Positions 32,430 through 44,523 of a stretch of 64,000 nucleotides of DNA are shown here, in pieces (within the stretch, counting starts at the first letter, position 1; every line of letters begins with the position of its first letter). Made by a program: the position numbers and the translations under genes. The stretch is from Symsagittifera roscoffensis. Its lineage: Eukaryota; Xenacoelomorpha; Acoela; Convolutidae. The stretch lies in NCBI RefSeq assembly GCF_963678635.1, contig NC_087063.1, positions 34,012,540-34,076,539 of the forward strand, read 5' to 3'. The notes beneath the pieces are model-generated. The model had not been told where the DNA came from. It worked only from the letters and a program-made list of their open reading frames with translations, and made no database searches.

Positions 32430-33305
32430 TGTAACATTGGCCCGGAAGTACATGTCGACGGAAAATAAAGCTAGGTTCTAAAACAGCTCTCAATGCTTTT
32501 CACCGTCTCTGCCAAAGTCAGTTCTTTTGGTGGTTTTCCTAACATCGGGTCGACAGAAACGTTACTGCTTTCTGCTTGTGTCAAAACACTCAAATTAACT
32601 TAAATACATGCAAGTTTAGTGAGCTCATGGCTAGGTCTCAGTATCCGCAGACCACGAGGTCACTCCTAAAAACAGGGCTACTACTACTTATTATATTACT
32701 ATTGTTTTTGTTCAGTAGATAAAAATCATAATCTCCATCGAAGATGGATCAACCCCTTCCCCTAACTCCTAGCTTCTCATCGTCGCAAAATGAATTCAGA
32801 TGTTAAATAAGTTCAATTTAAGACATAACCGGGAAGCTAAAAGTTTGTATAGAAGAGTTTCAATTCAACTTCCGAGACCCCTCCGGATTCCTGAATCCGG
32901 GGAAATAACGTCCTTATCTTCCTTCCGGAAGGCTGTCTTCTACCCTTCACCGTTGTTGTGAACGGCCTTGCAACTATTGTTGCAACTCGGAGCGGTCTCT
33001 GCTAACTCTGCAATTCGTTGTTGGTTTTCAATCACAATTCTCGTAGTTATCGCTATCGCAACTATTGTTGTTCTAATTTTTTCTGGTTTTCTTCCAAAAT
33101 GGCCGATTCTGACGTTTCTCAGAAATATGACGTCATATATCGAAATTTTAAAAATTTGAAATACCAGAATATTCCAGCCTTCACAATTTGACTAGTCGTT
33201 CCAATAACACTGCTAATCCTTCAAAACTGCTAATTCGGAAGGTTAGCTGCTAATTTTTCGAATCCATCCAATCTGCAGTTTTGTCCATTCTGGTCGAATA
33301 TCACA
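32430..33305. mobile_element. TIR DNA element, copy b
   Basis: 876 bp, starting TGTAACATTGGCCCGGAAGTA and ending TCTGGTCGAATATCACA, the same inverted termini as copies a and c. Collinear with both halves of copy a (2089-2558 and 9424-9888). Internal sequence is non-coding; a 63-codon frame (32968-33159) has no recognisable product. A clean target duplication is not visible. Confidence 0.65.
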
Positions 33306-36276
33306 ACCGTCAGGAGTCCCTTCATCACGTATTCCAGTCAATATCCTTGGAATTTTCTAGATATGGAAGTGATAATGATAAAAGACGATGACAAGTGATG
33401 ATGTCCTTGCAATTAAAATTGATACGGGTTACGTTTCTTCAATAAGAGCACGCAACTCGAAACTACAATATACAAATACAATTGTGTTGCAAATAAACAA
33501 TTTCGCCGAAAAATATTTTTTCGTTTATTATTCCGAATACGCAGCCTTACCAGGGTTACAAAGAGACCCGGCACTTATCCTACTAGGAACTAAGGAGTCT
33601 ACTACCGTTACATCCCACAAGAGCTGCTTACCAACAGCCCATGGAACGAGCTTCAAACCGTCTGGTCGCTTCTGATCGGTCCTGTAGATGTGTCGTGGTT
33701 CTGAACAGACAGAATGTGAGTAGAAGGCAAATTCTGCTTTAAAGGGGCATTCAGGTTTGAACGCCTAGAGAATCTCCCTGCACTTTTGAGGCAAGAAAGA
33801 CCATGCCAACCCTCTTTGTTAGCGTCCTTTTCGCATACGCATTTATGCCGTTCGCAAACTTTTGCGCGTAATCGAAGTCCTATCGCAATTCTGAGTTGTT
33901 GGTTCGTGAGTTTAGAAATTAAATTTTTGCAGGGGATGATGTTCAACCATTGGAAGCCAAATCTATCTTGGAAGGCGTTGAATCTTTCTACGTCCGTTGG
34001 TTCGAGTCGGAAAATCAAGTCTGCAATTTCGCTATCAAAAATTGGCTCAATTTTGCAAAAATTTCGCAAAAGGCATTTTTTTACTTCTACTGCTGAGGCT
34101 AAGAAAGCAGGTAAAGCTAGTAGTGTTATATTCAGTGAAAGTACATACCGACGGAAAAAAAGCCAGGCTTTGAAACGACTGGCTAACGTCTAAACACAGC
34201 TCTACTTGCTTTTAACCTTCCCATACCAAAGCCAGTTCTATGTGTGGTCCAATAACATCGGGTCGACAAATTCATTACTATTTAAGGCCTCGGCCAGATC
34301 ACGCATATTAAATTGGTAACACGCAAAAATAGTGGGCTCATGGCTGGGTCTCAGTATCCACAGACCACGGGATCACTCATAAAAACAGGGCTACTACTTA
34401 TAATCATATTACTATTGTTTTTGTTCAATAGGTAAAAATCGTCATCTCCATCGGATATGGATTAACCACCCTTTCCCTCAATTTCTAGCTTCTCATACTC
34501 TGAAAATGAGTTCGATTTTATTTAAATTCAACACAGGACATGCGAGGAAACTTAAAGTTGTTAAAAGTTTAGTTCCAGTCGTTCCCTGAGACATTTCCGG
34601 ATTCTCGAATCCTGACGAAGAGCGTTTTTGTCGTCGTTCTGGAAATGAAATAAATTCCTCCAGATATCCCTCCGGATTCTCGGAAACTGCTCTTTAACGA
34701 TTGTAGCCGCCAATCGTTACAATTCGGAATAATCTTCCAACAATATTCTCAATTGTAATTTTAATTCGTATGGTACGACTGTCTCTCACCAGCAAAAACC
34801 GATCAGCTATCAAATAAGAACATTAATCTTCTGAAACAGCCAATCCTCTAACTAAATTCTTCCTATAAAATCTCGATTTTGTCTTGCATTTTGACCAACA
34901 TTCTGGTCGAATGTCACATAGACGAGCAGAAGAAACTCCCAAGCCACCTTTGGCTGCCGCGAAAACTGCTTGTAAAAACTGATTATTATGCATTTTCACA
35001 TCGGTGACCTTGCATACCGAAGTTCTTAGTATTTTGTCGTAGCGTTCCAAAAAACCATTTTTTAAAAAACAAGGGCGCGTACTCAAAAATTATAGCAGTT
35101 TTCCAGGAGGTAAAAAGGATTATGGGCGTCTAGTTTATCAATGACATCCGACTTTTTTTCCAGCTCCTTAATTTTTTGTGGAGCAATTCTTTTTGGCAAA
35201 GTATGCCGATTGGAGATCCTAAAATGAGGAGTTCTTCTTTTGTTTTTATGTTTATTTTGGGGCATATTTTTTGAAATTGTGTTAAAATTGAATTATACTG
35301 TGTACTGGTAGTTGGTCCCAAAAATCAAAGTTCGCATTTCTCAGTGTTCAAGCTCAGGCCGTAGTTTTGTTTCATTTTCAGAATGTTTTAAAAGTCACGG
35401 AGTACTACCGTATAAACGTCGGCTAAACTTACATCATCTGAGTACCAGATTTTAATTTTCGACTCCAACTGTTTGACTAGTGTCTCAATTGTTTCCGCAG
35501 AAAGAAGTGGGGCTTCAGGATCGCCTTGCTCAGTTCCGTCTTCTGACTTTATGATAGAGCTTCTTTAAAAAAAGATAACTAGGTTTACTATACGCGCAAG
35601 GGATGTAATTATACAATTCGGAGAGGTTTGAAAAAACATGATTCAGCATTGTTTCTCTATTTAGAGAATTATAGTCATGCCTAAAATCTAGTTTTAAAAA
35701 AACTGTGCATTTTGGATTGTCGTCGCGTTCAATTAGGCTTCGAAACGAGTGTGCAGCTATTTCTGCTCCTCGTTTAGTACCGCATCTTACCTTTACGTTT
35801 CCGAAAAAGTTTTGTGGCTCGGAGAGGGCCTTGCTTCTATGGCAATCGGTCTCAACCCTCCGTCTATCTTTATGAAGGCGATAAGCTTTGCACCAAAAAA
35901 GAAAGGTCTTAGGGTTTTGGGTATTTTGCCATCTCCAATAACGTTTATCAGCTTAGTAAGCGAATTCAGAAAATTAAGTCCTGCTCTACCATACGATTAA
36001 CTGACAAGATCTTTAAAAATTAGAGGACTTTTTTATCCGGACCTGCTGCTGATCGGTTTGTATAGATTGAGTTCGGTAACAAAAATTATTTAAACTTTCT
36101 GGATTTGGAGCTGAAATTTTGATTCGCTGATGGTGCTTAGACAACAGTTTTTGATAGTCATCAGTTGAAAAGGGGCAACTTTGTCATCAGAAGCAGCATG
36201 CCTTATCCCTCCCTTTACATTTCCTTCACCGAGCTTACTACTTATAAGCTTTATTCTCTGCTCGAGTTCACTCAGA
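33306..36276 (-). pseudogene. Non-LTR-type reverse transcriptase relic, copy A
   Basis: Read leftwards from 36276, pieces in several frames match an RT family common in animal genomes: an N-terminal SELEQRIKLISSKLGEGNV block, an SLIERDDNPKCTVFLKLDFR motif A region, EQGDPEAPLLS (motif B, about 35500-35530), WYSDDVSLADV (motif C, 35430-35447), AAAKGGLGVSSARL (34823-35086), then after TIR element c the C-terminal region (33653-34069) with CERHKCVCEKDANKEGWHGL and SAGRFSRRSN, and an RPDGLKLVPW segment. Stops and frameshifts are frequent. The catalytic YxDD has become YSDD. Confidence 0.6.
34124..34918. mobile_element. TIR DNA element, copy c, inserted in RT copy A
   Basis: 795 bp, diverged from copy b but collinear with it. 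Starts TGTTATATTCAGTGAAAGTA and ends TCTGGTCGAATGTCACA. It is flanked by TAG on both sides (34121-34123 and 34919-34921), consistent with a 3-bp target duplication. It interrupts the RT frame: coding before it ends at GVSSARL, and reading resumes beyond it with LALPAFLAS, the expected next residues of that family. Confidence 0.75.
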
Positions 36277-38331
36277 GGCAAAAATGAGACCCCTCCGGAT
36301 TGGGACCCCTCCGGTTTTGTGAAAATAAGACCACTCCGGATTGTAAAGTCAGCTTTTCTGAGACTTCCTTGATTTTCAACCTATACCCCCCGGACACGTT
36401 CTCCGATGTTATTATGCTGTTTTTATGAACTAGGAAGGCTATTTTGTCCTTCCCTAGACCCTTCCGGATTGAAGTTAAACCTCGTATTTGACAATTCACG
36501 CTAACGGTGAGGGGTCTTATCACTAGCCTAATTTCGGCTATCAAGGTTTTCTGGTGCCTTTAGCCTTCCGTATTGCCTTATTCAACCGTTTCTACCCTTT
36601 GGTAGGGGTGTAAGGGCTTTCCAAAATATTTTTTTATAAAACGTGAGGGGTCTACCCTCCCGAATTGTTGATTTGCTAAAAACAATCTCAAAAAATTTTC
36701 ACGCTTACTTTTTCGAATAACTTTTGTTCTTATTAGTAAGCTCAGCTAATTTCTGATCTAATGGTACCAAGGTTAACTGGATTTGTCCAGTAGTTCCAAA
36801 ATTATTAACCAAAACGTCTTTTTTCTAAAGTCAAGAAATTTCTCTCTTATAGGTTCCGCCTAACTTTTTCCGCAATTCTGTTCTTTTTGACCTAAAAATT
36901 ATTGATCCGAGCTCAGAAGGCCTATAATCTTCTAGTTCAAGGCAAAAAACCCGATCTAAAACGCTTTAGTTGAAAAAACTTTCGAAAAACTATGCTACCT
37001 GGACCCCTCCGGATTGATGAAACCAATGAATCAAACACGTTAAAATCGATTTCTCTGTAATCCGGAAGGCTTTCGGTAAAGGGGTCTTAAAACCTGTAGA
37101 TTAACTAGTGGAAGTTGTCCGAACAACTATTTTTACTGTCCTAACTCAAAAATTAAAAAAAAAAATTTGGATTTTATAGTGTTCCGTTTTCTCAAAATCG
37201 CGAAAATTCGGTTTTTGGTACCAAAATAGTTCCAGCCACTTTTTCTGAACTAAACTGAACCGGTTCTACCTATTATACTAGCACAGTTACAATGTAACTC
37301 ACTAATTTAGCGCTTTTTTCCGTTTCAAAAAATATCGATATTTCAAAAATCGCGATTTAGGGGAATCAAAATATCGCTATTTTGACCCTAAAAACCAGTC
37401 CGCTTACGGTGTTTTTCACTAAAAAACGATATAGGAGTATTAATATAGGCTATATAAGTAATAATATTAGTAATACTATACCCCTCCGGGTTTGTTCAAT
37501 ATCCGAATTAAGCTGCTTAACTCGGATTTTCGCAGTTTGTTGAAGGGTCACTACACTACAGTGCAGCACTGTCGAGCCCCCCAAAGATTACTATCTTATT
37601 TTTTTGTACCAAAAGGGATACAAAACTTGTTAACGATACCCAACAGTCGACTGTCGTTGTCATTGAGCCCCTTCTTGTTGCTCCTTGTACTGCTTGCCGG
37701 ATCAGTCTTCTCCCAAGACCCCTCCGGATTGAGCGCAAATCAGCAGACCCTTCCGGATTGAGCACAAATTAGCATTAACGTGCTTAAATACTCAAACAAC
37801 CCTACAGTACAAGCCTCACAAACGGGCTACAAAAATGCTCGTAACAATCCTGATTGATATAAATGCCTGTAACAACAATTTAGCTATCAAAAACAAACGG
37901 GAGGTTCGGATCATATCTTGTCTGGGGGGATGATTGCTACTGATTTTTTTTACTATTTTTTTTTTACTGTTTTTGGTTTTTTCGGTTATTTTTTTTGTTT
38001 TTTTTTGTTTTTCTTGGGTACTATACTACTTTTTGTTTCGTTTTATATATATTTTTAAGTGTTTTTGGTCACGGACCACTCAGGAGATGACGGGACCGCG
38101 AATCTCCGCACCCTTCCTGGTTCGTGAATTTTCGGTCTTAACTAGGTTAAAAAGTTATTCAAGGGAATCCGGAAGGCTTCCGCTTTCCGAACTACCCCTC
38201 CGCCCCGGCGGTTGGGGCCTATTAAGGGCGTTAATATGAGCAACCGCTCGGCGCGGAGTGCTCGTTAACGGTTCTGCCGGTCATGATGTTAAAAAAAAGA
38301 ATAACACCCAGGAGCGCCATAAAAACATCTA

Positions 38332-39207
38332 TGTAACATTGGCCCGGAAGTACATGTCGACGGAAAATAAAGCTAGGTTCTAAAACAGCTCTACATGCTT
38401 TTCACCGTCTCTGCCAAAGTCAGTTCTTTTGGTGGTTTTCCTAACATCGGGTCGACAGAAACGTTACTGCTTTCTGCTTGTGTCAAAACACTCAAATTAA
38501 CTTAACTACATGCAAGTTTAGTGAGCTCATGGCTAGGTCTCAGTATCCGCAGACCACGAGGTCACTCCTAAAAACAGGGCTACTACTACTTATTATATTA
38601 CTATTGTTTTTGTTCAGTAGATAAAAATCATAATCTCCATCGAAGATGGATCAACCCCTTCCCCTAACTCCTAGCTTCTCATCGTCGCAAAATGAATTCA
38701 GATGTTAAATAAGTTCAATTTAAGACATAACCGGGAAGCTAAAAGTTTGTATAAAAGAGTTTCAATTCAACTTCCGAGACCCCTCCGGATTCCTGAATCC
38801 GGGGAAATAACGTCCTTATCTTCCTTCCGGAAGGCTGTCTTCTACCCTTCACCGTTGTTGTGAACGGCCTTGCAACTATTGTTGCAACTCGGAGCGGTCT
38901 CTGCTAACTCTGCAATTCGTTGTTGGTTTTCAATCACAATTCTCGTAGTTATCGCTATCGCAACTATTGTTGTTCTAATTTTTTCTGGTTTTCTTCCAAA
39001 ATGGCCGATTCTGACGTTTCTCAGAAATATGACGTCATATATCGAAATTTTAAAAATTTGAAATACCAGAATATTCCAGCCTTCACAATTTGACTAGTCG
39101 TTCCAATAACACTGCTAATCCTTCAAAACTGCTAATTCGGAAGGTTAGCTGCTAATTTTTCGAATCCATCCAATCTGCAGTTTTGTCCATTCTGGTCGAA
39201 TATCACA
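38332..39207. mobile_element. TIR DNA element, copy b duplicate in unit B
   Basis: Same element as 32430-33305, carried over by the tandem duplication (offset 5902), with a few base differences. It is not an independent insertion. Confidence 0.65.
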
Positions 39208-40025
39208 ACCGTCAGGAGTCCCTTCATCACGTATTCCAGTCAATATCCTTGGAATTTTCTAGATATGGAAGTGATAATGATAAAAGACGATGACAAGTGA
39301 TGATGTCCTTGCAATTAAAATTGATACGGGTTACGTTTCTTCAATAAGAGCAAGCAACTCGAAACTACAATATACAAATACAATTGTGTTGCAAATAAAC
39401 AATTTCGCCGAAAAATATTTTTTCGTTTATTATTCCGAATACGCAGCCTTACCAGGGTTACAAAGAGACCCGGCACTTATCCTACTAGGAACTAAGGAGT
39501 CTACTACCGTTACATCCCACAAGAGCTGCTTACCAACAGCCCATGGAACGAGCTTCAAACCGTCTGGTCGCTTCTGATCGGTCCTGTAGATGTGTCGTGG
39601 TTCTGAACAGACAGAAGGTGAGTAGAAGGCAAATTCTGCTTTAAAGGGGCATTCAGGTTTGAACGCCTAGAGAATCTCCCTGCACTTTTGAGGCAAGAAA
39701 GACCATGCCAACCCTCTTTGTTAGCGTCCTTTTCGCATACGCATTTATGCCGTTCGCAAACTTTTGCGCGTAATCGAAGTCCTATCGCAATTCTGAGTTG
39801 TTGGTTCGTGAGTTTAGAAATTAAATTTTTGCAGGGGATGATGTTCAACCATTGGAAGCCAAATCTATCTTGGAAGGCGTTGAATCTTTCTACGTCCGTT
39901 GGTTCGAGTCGTAAAATCAAGTCTGCAATTTCGCTATCAAAAATTGGCTCAATTTTGCAAAAATTTCGCAAAAGGCATTTTTTTACTTCTACTGCTGAGG
40001 CTAAGAAAGCAGGTAAAGCTAGTAG

Positions 40026-41088
40026 TGTTATATTCAGTGAAAGTACATACCGACGGAAAAAAAGCCAGGCTTTGAAACGACTGGCTAACGTCTAAACACA
40101 GCTCTACTTGCTTTTAACCTTCCCATACCAAAGCCAGTTCTATGTGTGGTCCAATAACATCGGGTCGACAAATTCATTACTATTTAAGGCAAATTTATTG
40201 AAAAACAATTGCAGATAAAATGTCTTTCCGATTTTGATACCAGCACATAGACATGTAAAATAGGATAATAAAAAAAATCGTCAAAAATGTTATCAGAAAT
40301 AGTCCCGAAAAAAAAAATTAAAATGATTGATAATGAAAAAGCGAACTTAACTAAATTCTCGGTGGCGTTTTTTATTGAAGAAAATAAGGAATTTGGAGGT
40401 GTTTCGGTTAGTTTCTTCAATTGATGCCGCCGCCGTCGAATTCATTACTATTTAAGGCCTCGGCCAGATCACGCAAATTAAATTGGTAACACGCAAGAAT
40501 AGTGGGCTCATGGCTGGGTCTCAGTATCCACAGACCACGGGATCACTCATAAAAACAGGGCTACTACTTATAATCATATTACTATTGTTTTTGTTCAATA
40601 GGTAAAAATCGTCATCTCCATCGGATATGGATTAACCACCCTTTCCCTCAATTTCTAGCTTCTCATACTCTGAAAATGAGTTCGATTTTATTTAAATTCA
40701 ACACAGGACATGCGAGGAAACTTAAAGTTGTTAAAAGTTTAGTTCCAGTCGTTCCCTGAGACATTTCCGGATTCTCGAATCCTGATGAAGAGCGTTTTTG
40801 TCGTCGTTCTGGAAATGAAATAAATTCCTCCAGATATCCCTCCGGATTCTCGGAAACTGCTCTTTAACGATTGTAGCCGCCAATCGTTACAATTCGGAAT
40901 AATCTTCCAACAATATTCTCAATTGTAATTTTAATTCGTATGGTACGACTGTCTCTCACCAGCAAAAACCGATCAGCTATCAAATAAGAACATTAATCTT
41001 CTGAAACAGCCAATCCTCTAACTAAATTCTTCCTATAAAATCTCGATTTTGTCTTGCATTTTGACCAACATTCTGGTCGAATGTCACA
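40026..41088. mobile_element. TIR DNA element, copy c duplicate (e) with nested insert
   Basis: Counterpart of 34124-34918 in unit B, enlarged from 795 to 1,063 bp by the insertion described at 40191-40438. Termini are unchanged. Confidence 0.7.
40191..40438 (-). mobile_element. 248-bp insert with a 20-bp target duplication
   Basis: Present in unit B and absent from unit A, where the 20-bp target (34269-34288) occurs once. In unit B it flanks the insert at 40171-40190 and 40439-40458. Read on the minus strand, the insert starts with a CGACGGCGGCGG-type GC-rich stretch, contains an open frame with hydrophobic segments (FAFSLSIILIFFF), and ends shortly after AATAAA. This looks like a reverse-transcribed RNA end without a poly(A) tail. 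The long target duplication fits LINE-type integration. The source transcript is not identified. Confidence 0.7.
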
Positions 41089-42599
41089 TAGACGAACAGA
41101 AGAAACTCCCAAGCCACCTTTGGCTGCCGCGAAAACTGCTTGTAAAAACTGATTATTATGCATTTTCACATCGGTGACCTTGCATAACGAAATTCTTAGT
41201 ATTTTGTCGTAGCGTTCCAAAAAACCATTTTTTAAAAAACAAGGGCGCGTACGCAAAAATTATAGTAGTTTTCCAGGAGGTAAAAAGCATTATGGGCGTC
41301 TAGTTTATCAATGACATCCGACTTTTTTTCCAGCTCCTTAATTTTTTGTGGAGCAATTCTTTTTGGCAAAGTATGCCGATTGGAGATCCTAAAATGAGGA
41401 GTTGTTCTTTTGTTTTTATGTTTATTTTGGGGCATATTTTTTGAAATTGTGTTAAAATTGAATTATACTGTGTACTGGTAGTTGGTCCCAAAAATCAAAG
41501 TTCGCATTTCTCAGTGTTCAAGCTCAGGCCGTAGTTTTGTTTCATTTTCAGAATGTTTTAAAAGTCACGGAGTACTACCGTATAAACGTCGGCTAAATTT
41601 ACATCATCTGAGTACCAGATTTTAATTTTCGACTCCAACTGTTTGACTAGTATCTCAATTGTTTTCGCAGAAAGAAGTGGGGCTTCAGGATCGCCTTGCT
41701 CAGTTCCGTCTTCTGACTTTATGATAGAGCTTCTTTAAAAAAAGATAACTAGGTTTACTATACGCGCAAGGGATGTAATTATACAATTCGGAGAGGTTTG
41801 AAAAAACATGATTCAGCATTGTTTCTCTATTTAGAGAATTATAGTCATGCCTAAAATCTAGTTTTAAAAAAACTGTGCATTTTGGATTGTCGTCGCGTTC
41901 AATTAGGCTTCGAAACGAGTGTGCAGCTATTTCTGCTCCTCGTTTAGTACCGCATCTTACCTTTACGTTTCCGAAAAAGTTTTGTGGCTCGGAGAGGGCC
42001 TTGCTTCTATGGCAATCGGTCTCAACCCTCCGTCTATCTTTATGAAGGCGATAAGCTTTGCACCAAAAAAGAAAGGTCTTAGGGTTTTGGGTATTTTGCC
42101 ATCTCCAATAACGTTTATCAGCTTAGTAAGCGAATTCAGAAAATTAAGTCCTGCTCTACCATACGATTAACTGACAAGATCTTTAAAAATTAGAGGACTT
42201 TTTTATCCGGACCTGCTGCTGATCGGTTTGTATAGATTGAGTTCGGTAACAAAAATTATTTAAACTTTCTGGATTTGGAGCTGAAATTTTGATTCGCTGA
42301 TGGTGCTTAGACAACAGTTTTTGATAGTCATCAGTTGAAAAGGGGCAATTTTGTCATCAGAAGCAGCATGCCTTATCCCTCCCTTTACATTTCCTTCACC
42401 GAGCTTACTACTTATAAGCTTTATTCTCTGCTCGAGTTCACTCAGAGGCGGGCTTGAAACTTGGGGTTGGGGTTTTAGAAGAGACACGTCATTTGCTCGA
42501 TTTTCTTTATTTATCAAAGAACTTATGCTTGTGGTCTGTTTGCGTCCACTTCTTCTCGGTTGCTCCAAAATATAACAAGAAAGACGTTGAAAAAATTAG

Positions 42600-44120
42600 C
42601 CATTTTGTAACATCTTCAAACTTGTAGAAGATGTCATTTGTTTTGTCCAGCAGACTCTTTCCGCGAGTCTTTTGGTACTCTCTTGAGTACTCGGAAATTT
42701 GAGATAGCTGTATTAACATAATTGTCTAGCACTAAATCTTTATCTATTGTTGTTTATTAACAGATTTTACATCAAAGCATAAGGGACATTGAGACCATTG
42801 GGATTTCTTAGAGTCAATAAGAAAAATATTCACACAACTGATATGATACCAGCTAAAACAACAACCACATCCAATCCAATTTATCAGTCCTGAAGGTTTT
42901 AAGCAGTTTTTGCTTGTACACTCTTTGTTGTTTTTCCTCGTGTTGACGCAGCATAAAGGTAAAAAATGTTGTTGACTGATTTTAAGGGACTGAAATAACC
43001 CATGATGAGCGCTTGGTGGGAATTTTATAAATCAGCAAATAAAAAAAAAACAATTAAAACATTTTAATTTTTAAAATCGAACTTAAAAAAACAAAAAAGA
43101 AGGACTAATCTGACCCGAGCTCAGTAGGTCCAGCGAAGCACCACCAGATTCTTCAAGCCAGTTCCAATTTCCCCCTTTCCCACAGAAAGCCACTTGACAG
43201 ACCCGTCTTTAAAATCCCTTCGAGGGTACTCCACAAAGAGGCACAAACATCAAGCATAACAAATCTATTTAACAAGTTTATCACAACAATAAGGCTACAA
43301 GGCCGACAGAATAATCCCAAATTGGTCAGTTTATGAACTCCGGCGTCCTTTCCGTCAATTTTTATGATTGTAAAGTCACTATAATAATAATAAAATCATA
43401 AAACTAATCATAATAAAATAATAATTAAAACTTAGTTCAAAATTGAACCTTAAACAAACAATCGTTTACGATAGTTTTTAGCTTTAAAAATCTAACTTAT
43501 ATTTATACAATGGTCCAAAATCACAAAAAGTGTCAAACAACTTATTAATAATGATAAATTATCGAATTGTTACATAACAATCAAATTTAACACATCCCGC
43601 CATATTTCTGAGTTTTGTTACTTTTCTCAATTTCCTATTTTCAAATTTTCGGCTAAAAATCAAGGGGTTGATAGGATTTTAAATAAAGAATAATGATTTT
43701 TACATTTAATAGAATAATAAGAATTTCATCAAACAACATTGTTAATGAGATTCTTCAATGCCATTTAATGTACAAATGAACGAATCATTTTTAATGTCAA
43801 AACACATTACATTTGTCTGACATTCTAGCATGGGCTCTGAAAAAATATATGCGAAAAATTTAAAAACAAAGTCTTAACAATTAAATAAAATTTACAGTGA
43901 ATCTTCAGGTTTAAAACTTAGCTAACTTTACAGATTGATCAAAAATCTTCATCGTCAGACACATTTTTTGTACAAACTAATCAATTTATTACATAACATC
44001 TACTATGCCAAAAGATCCCACCAATTATGCAAACAGATCTCTCGACACAAGTTATAAACATTATTAGTTTCATCAAATATAAGGAGAGAAGATGTTATGT
44101 CCAATATGAAGGTAAAATTA
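42600..44120. other. AT-rich non-coding stretch
   Basis: No gene recognised. It contains runs of A and ATAATAATAA and a ~48-bp segment (43799-43846) that recurs in diverged form at 53306-53353. Confidence 0.4.
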
Positions 44121-44523
44121 TTTGATGTCATGTTCATGGTTTGCTTGGAAGAAGGCACAGAACGGAAATCTAGAGACGGGCTCAGAAAATATACCCCATG
44201 AGCCGAAATCTCCACTGGACCCTACACCGGGACCCTACCACCGGTTCTTTGATCTGACAGTGCTTCTAGTTTCAGCGTTCCCACAGTGCTTCTCGACAGT
44301 GCTTCTAGTTTCAGCGTTCCCATGTACACAGAATGATCTTATCTCAGTTGGATCTTTTCTCCTACTAATGCTGGCCTGCAACAAACCTTACCCACAATCA
44401 CGTCAACAACTGTGGTCCAAAATTTTAAACTCAACTCAAATCTGTCCTTTTACATTTCATTGAACCTTCTTTGCGCGCTGGTGATATTGAAAGTAATACT
44501 AGTCCGTATGTTGGCCCTCACAG
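44121..44523. repeat. Short direct duplication upstream of RT relic C
   Basis: A unit around CAGTGCTTCTAGTTTCAGCG is repeated twice in tandem at about 44257-44325. Otherwise there is nothing recognisable; the frames here are short and lack motifs. Confidence 0.4.

Larger units (their letters stand above)
30372..36276. repeat. Tandem duplication, unit A (~5.9 kb)
   Basis: Nearly identical to 36277-42449, with offset 5902 bp over most of its length. The left edge reads TTGGCAAAAATGAG, the junction AGAGGCAAAAATGAG and the right outer edge AGAGGCGGGC, so the breakpoints share only GGC. The unit contains the motif-rich region, TIR elements b and c, and most of a minus-strand RT pseudogene. Confidence 0.9.
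36277..42449. repeat. Tandem duplication, unit B (~6.2 kb)
   Basis: Second copy of unit A, differing by scattered single bases and a 268-bp gain (40171-40438) made of one 20-bp target duplication plus a 248-bp insert. Beyond 42449 the RT reading frame continues to about 42568, so B retains the original right-hand context, while unit A's RT is cut at the duplication junction. Confidence 0.9.
39208..42568 (-). pseudogene. Non-LTR-type reverse transcriptase relic, copy B
   Basis: Duplicate of copy A that extends further upstream: 42260-42568 encodes the N-terminal part (MEQPRRSGRKQT, SSLINKENRANDVSLL, SPPLSELEQRIKLIS) in an open 102-codon frame. Motif C lies at about 41600-41617, and the C-terminal Cys/His region is at 39555-39971. 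It shares copy A's stops and frameshifts, so decay preceded the duplication. It is interrupted by TIR element e. Confidence 0.6.

Noticed and set aside
33786-34193. 135-codon plus-strand frame, repeated at 39688-40095
   Set aside because: Antisense to the Cys/His C-terminal region of the RT relic and duplicated only because the whole unit is.
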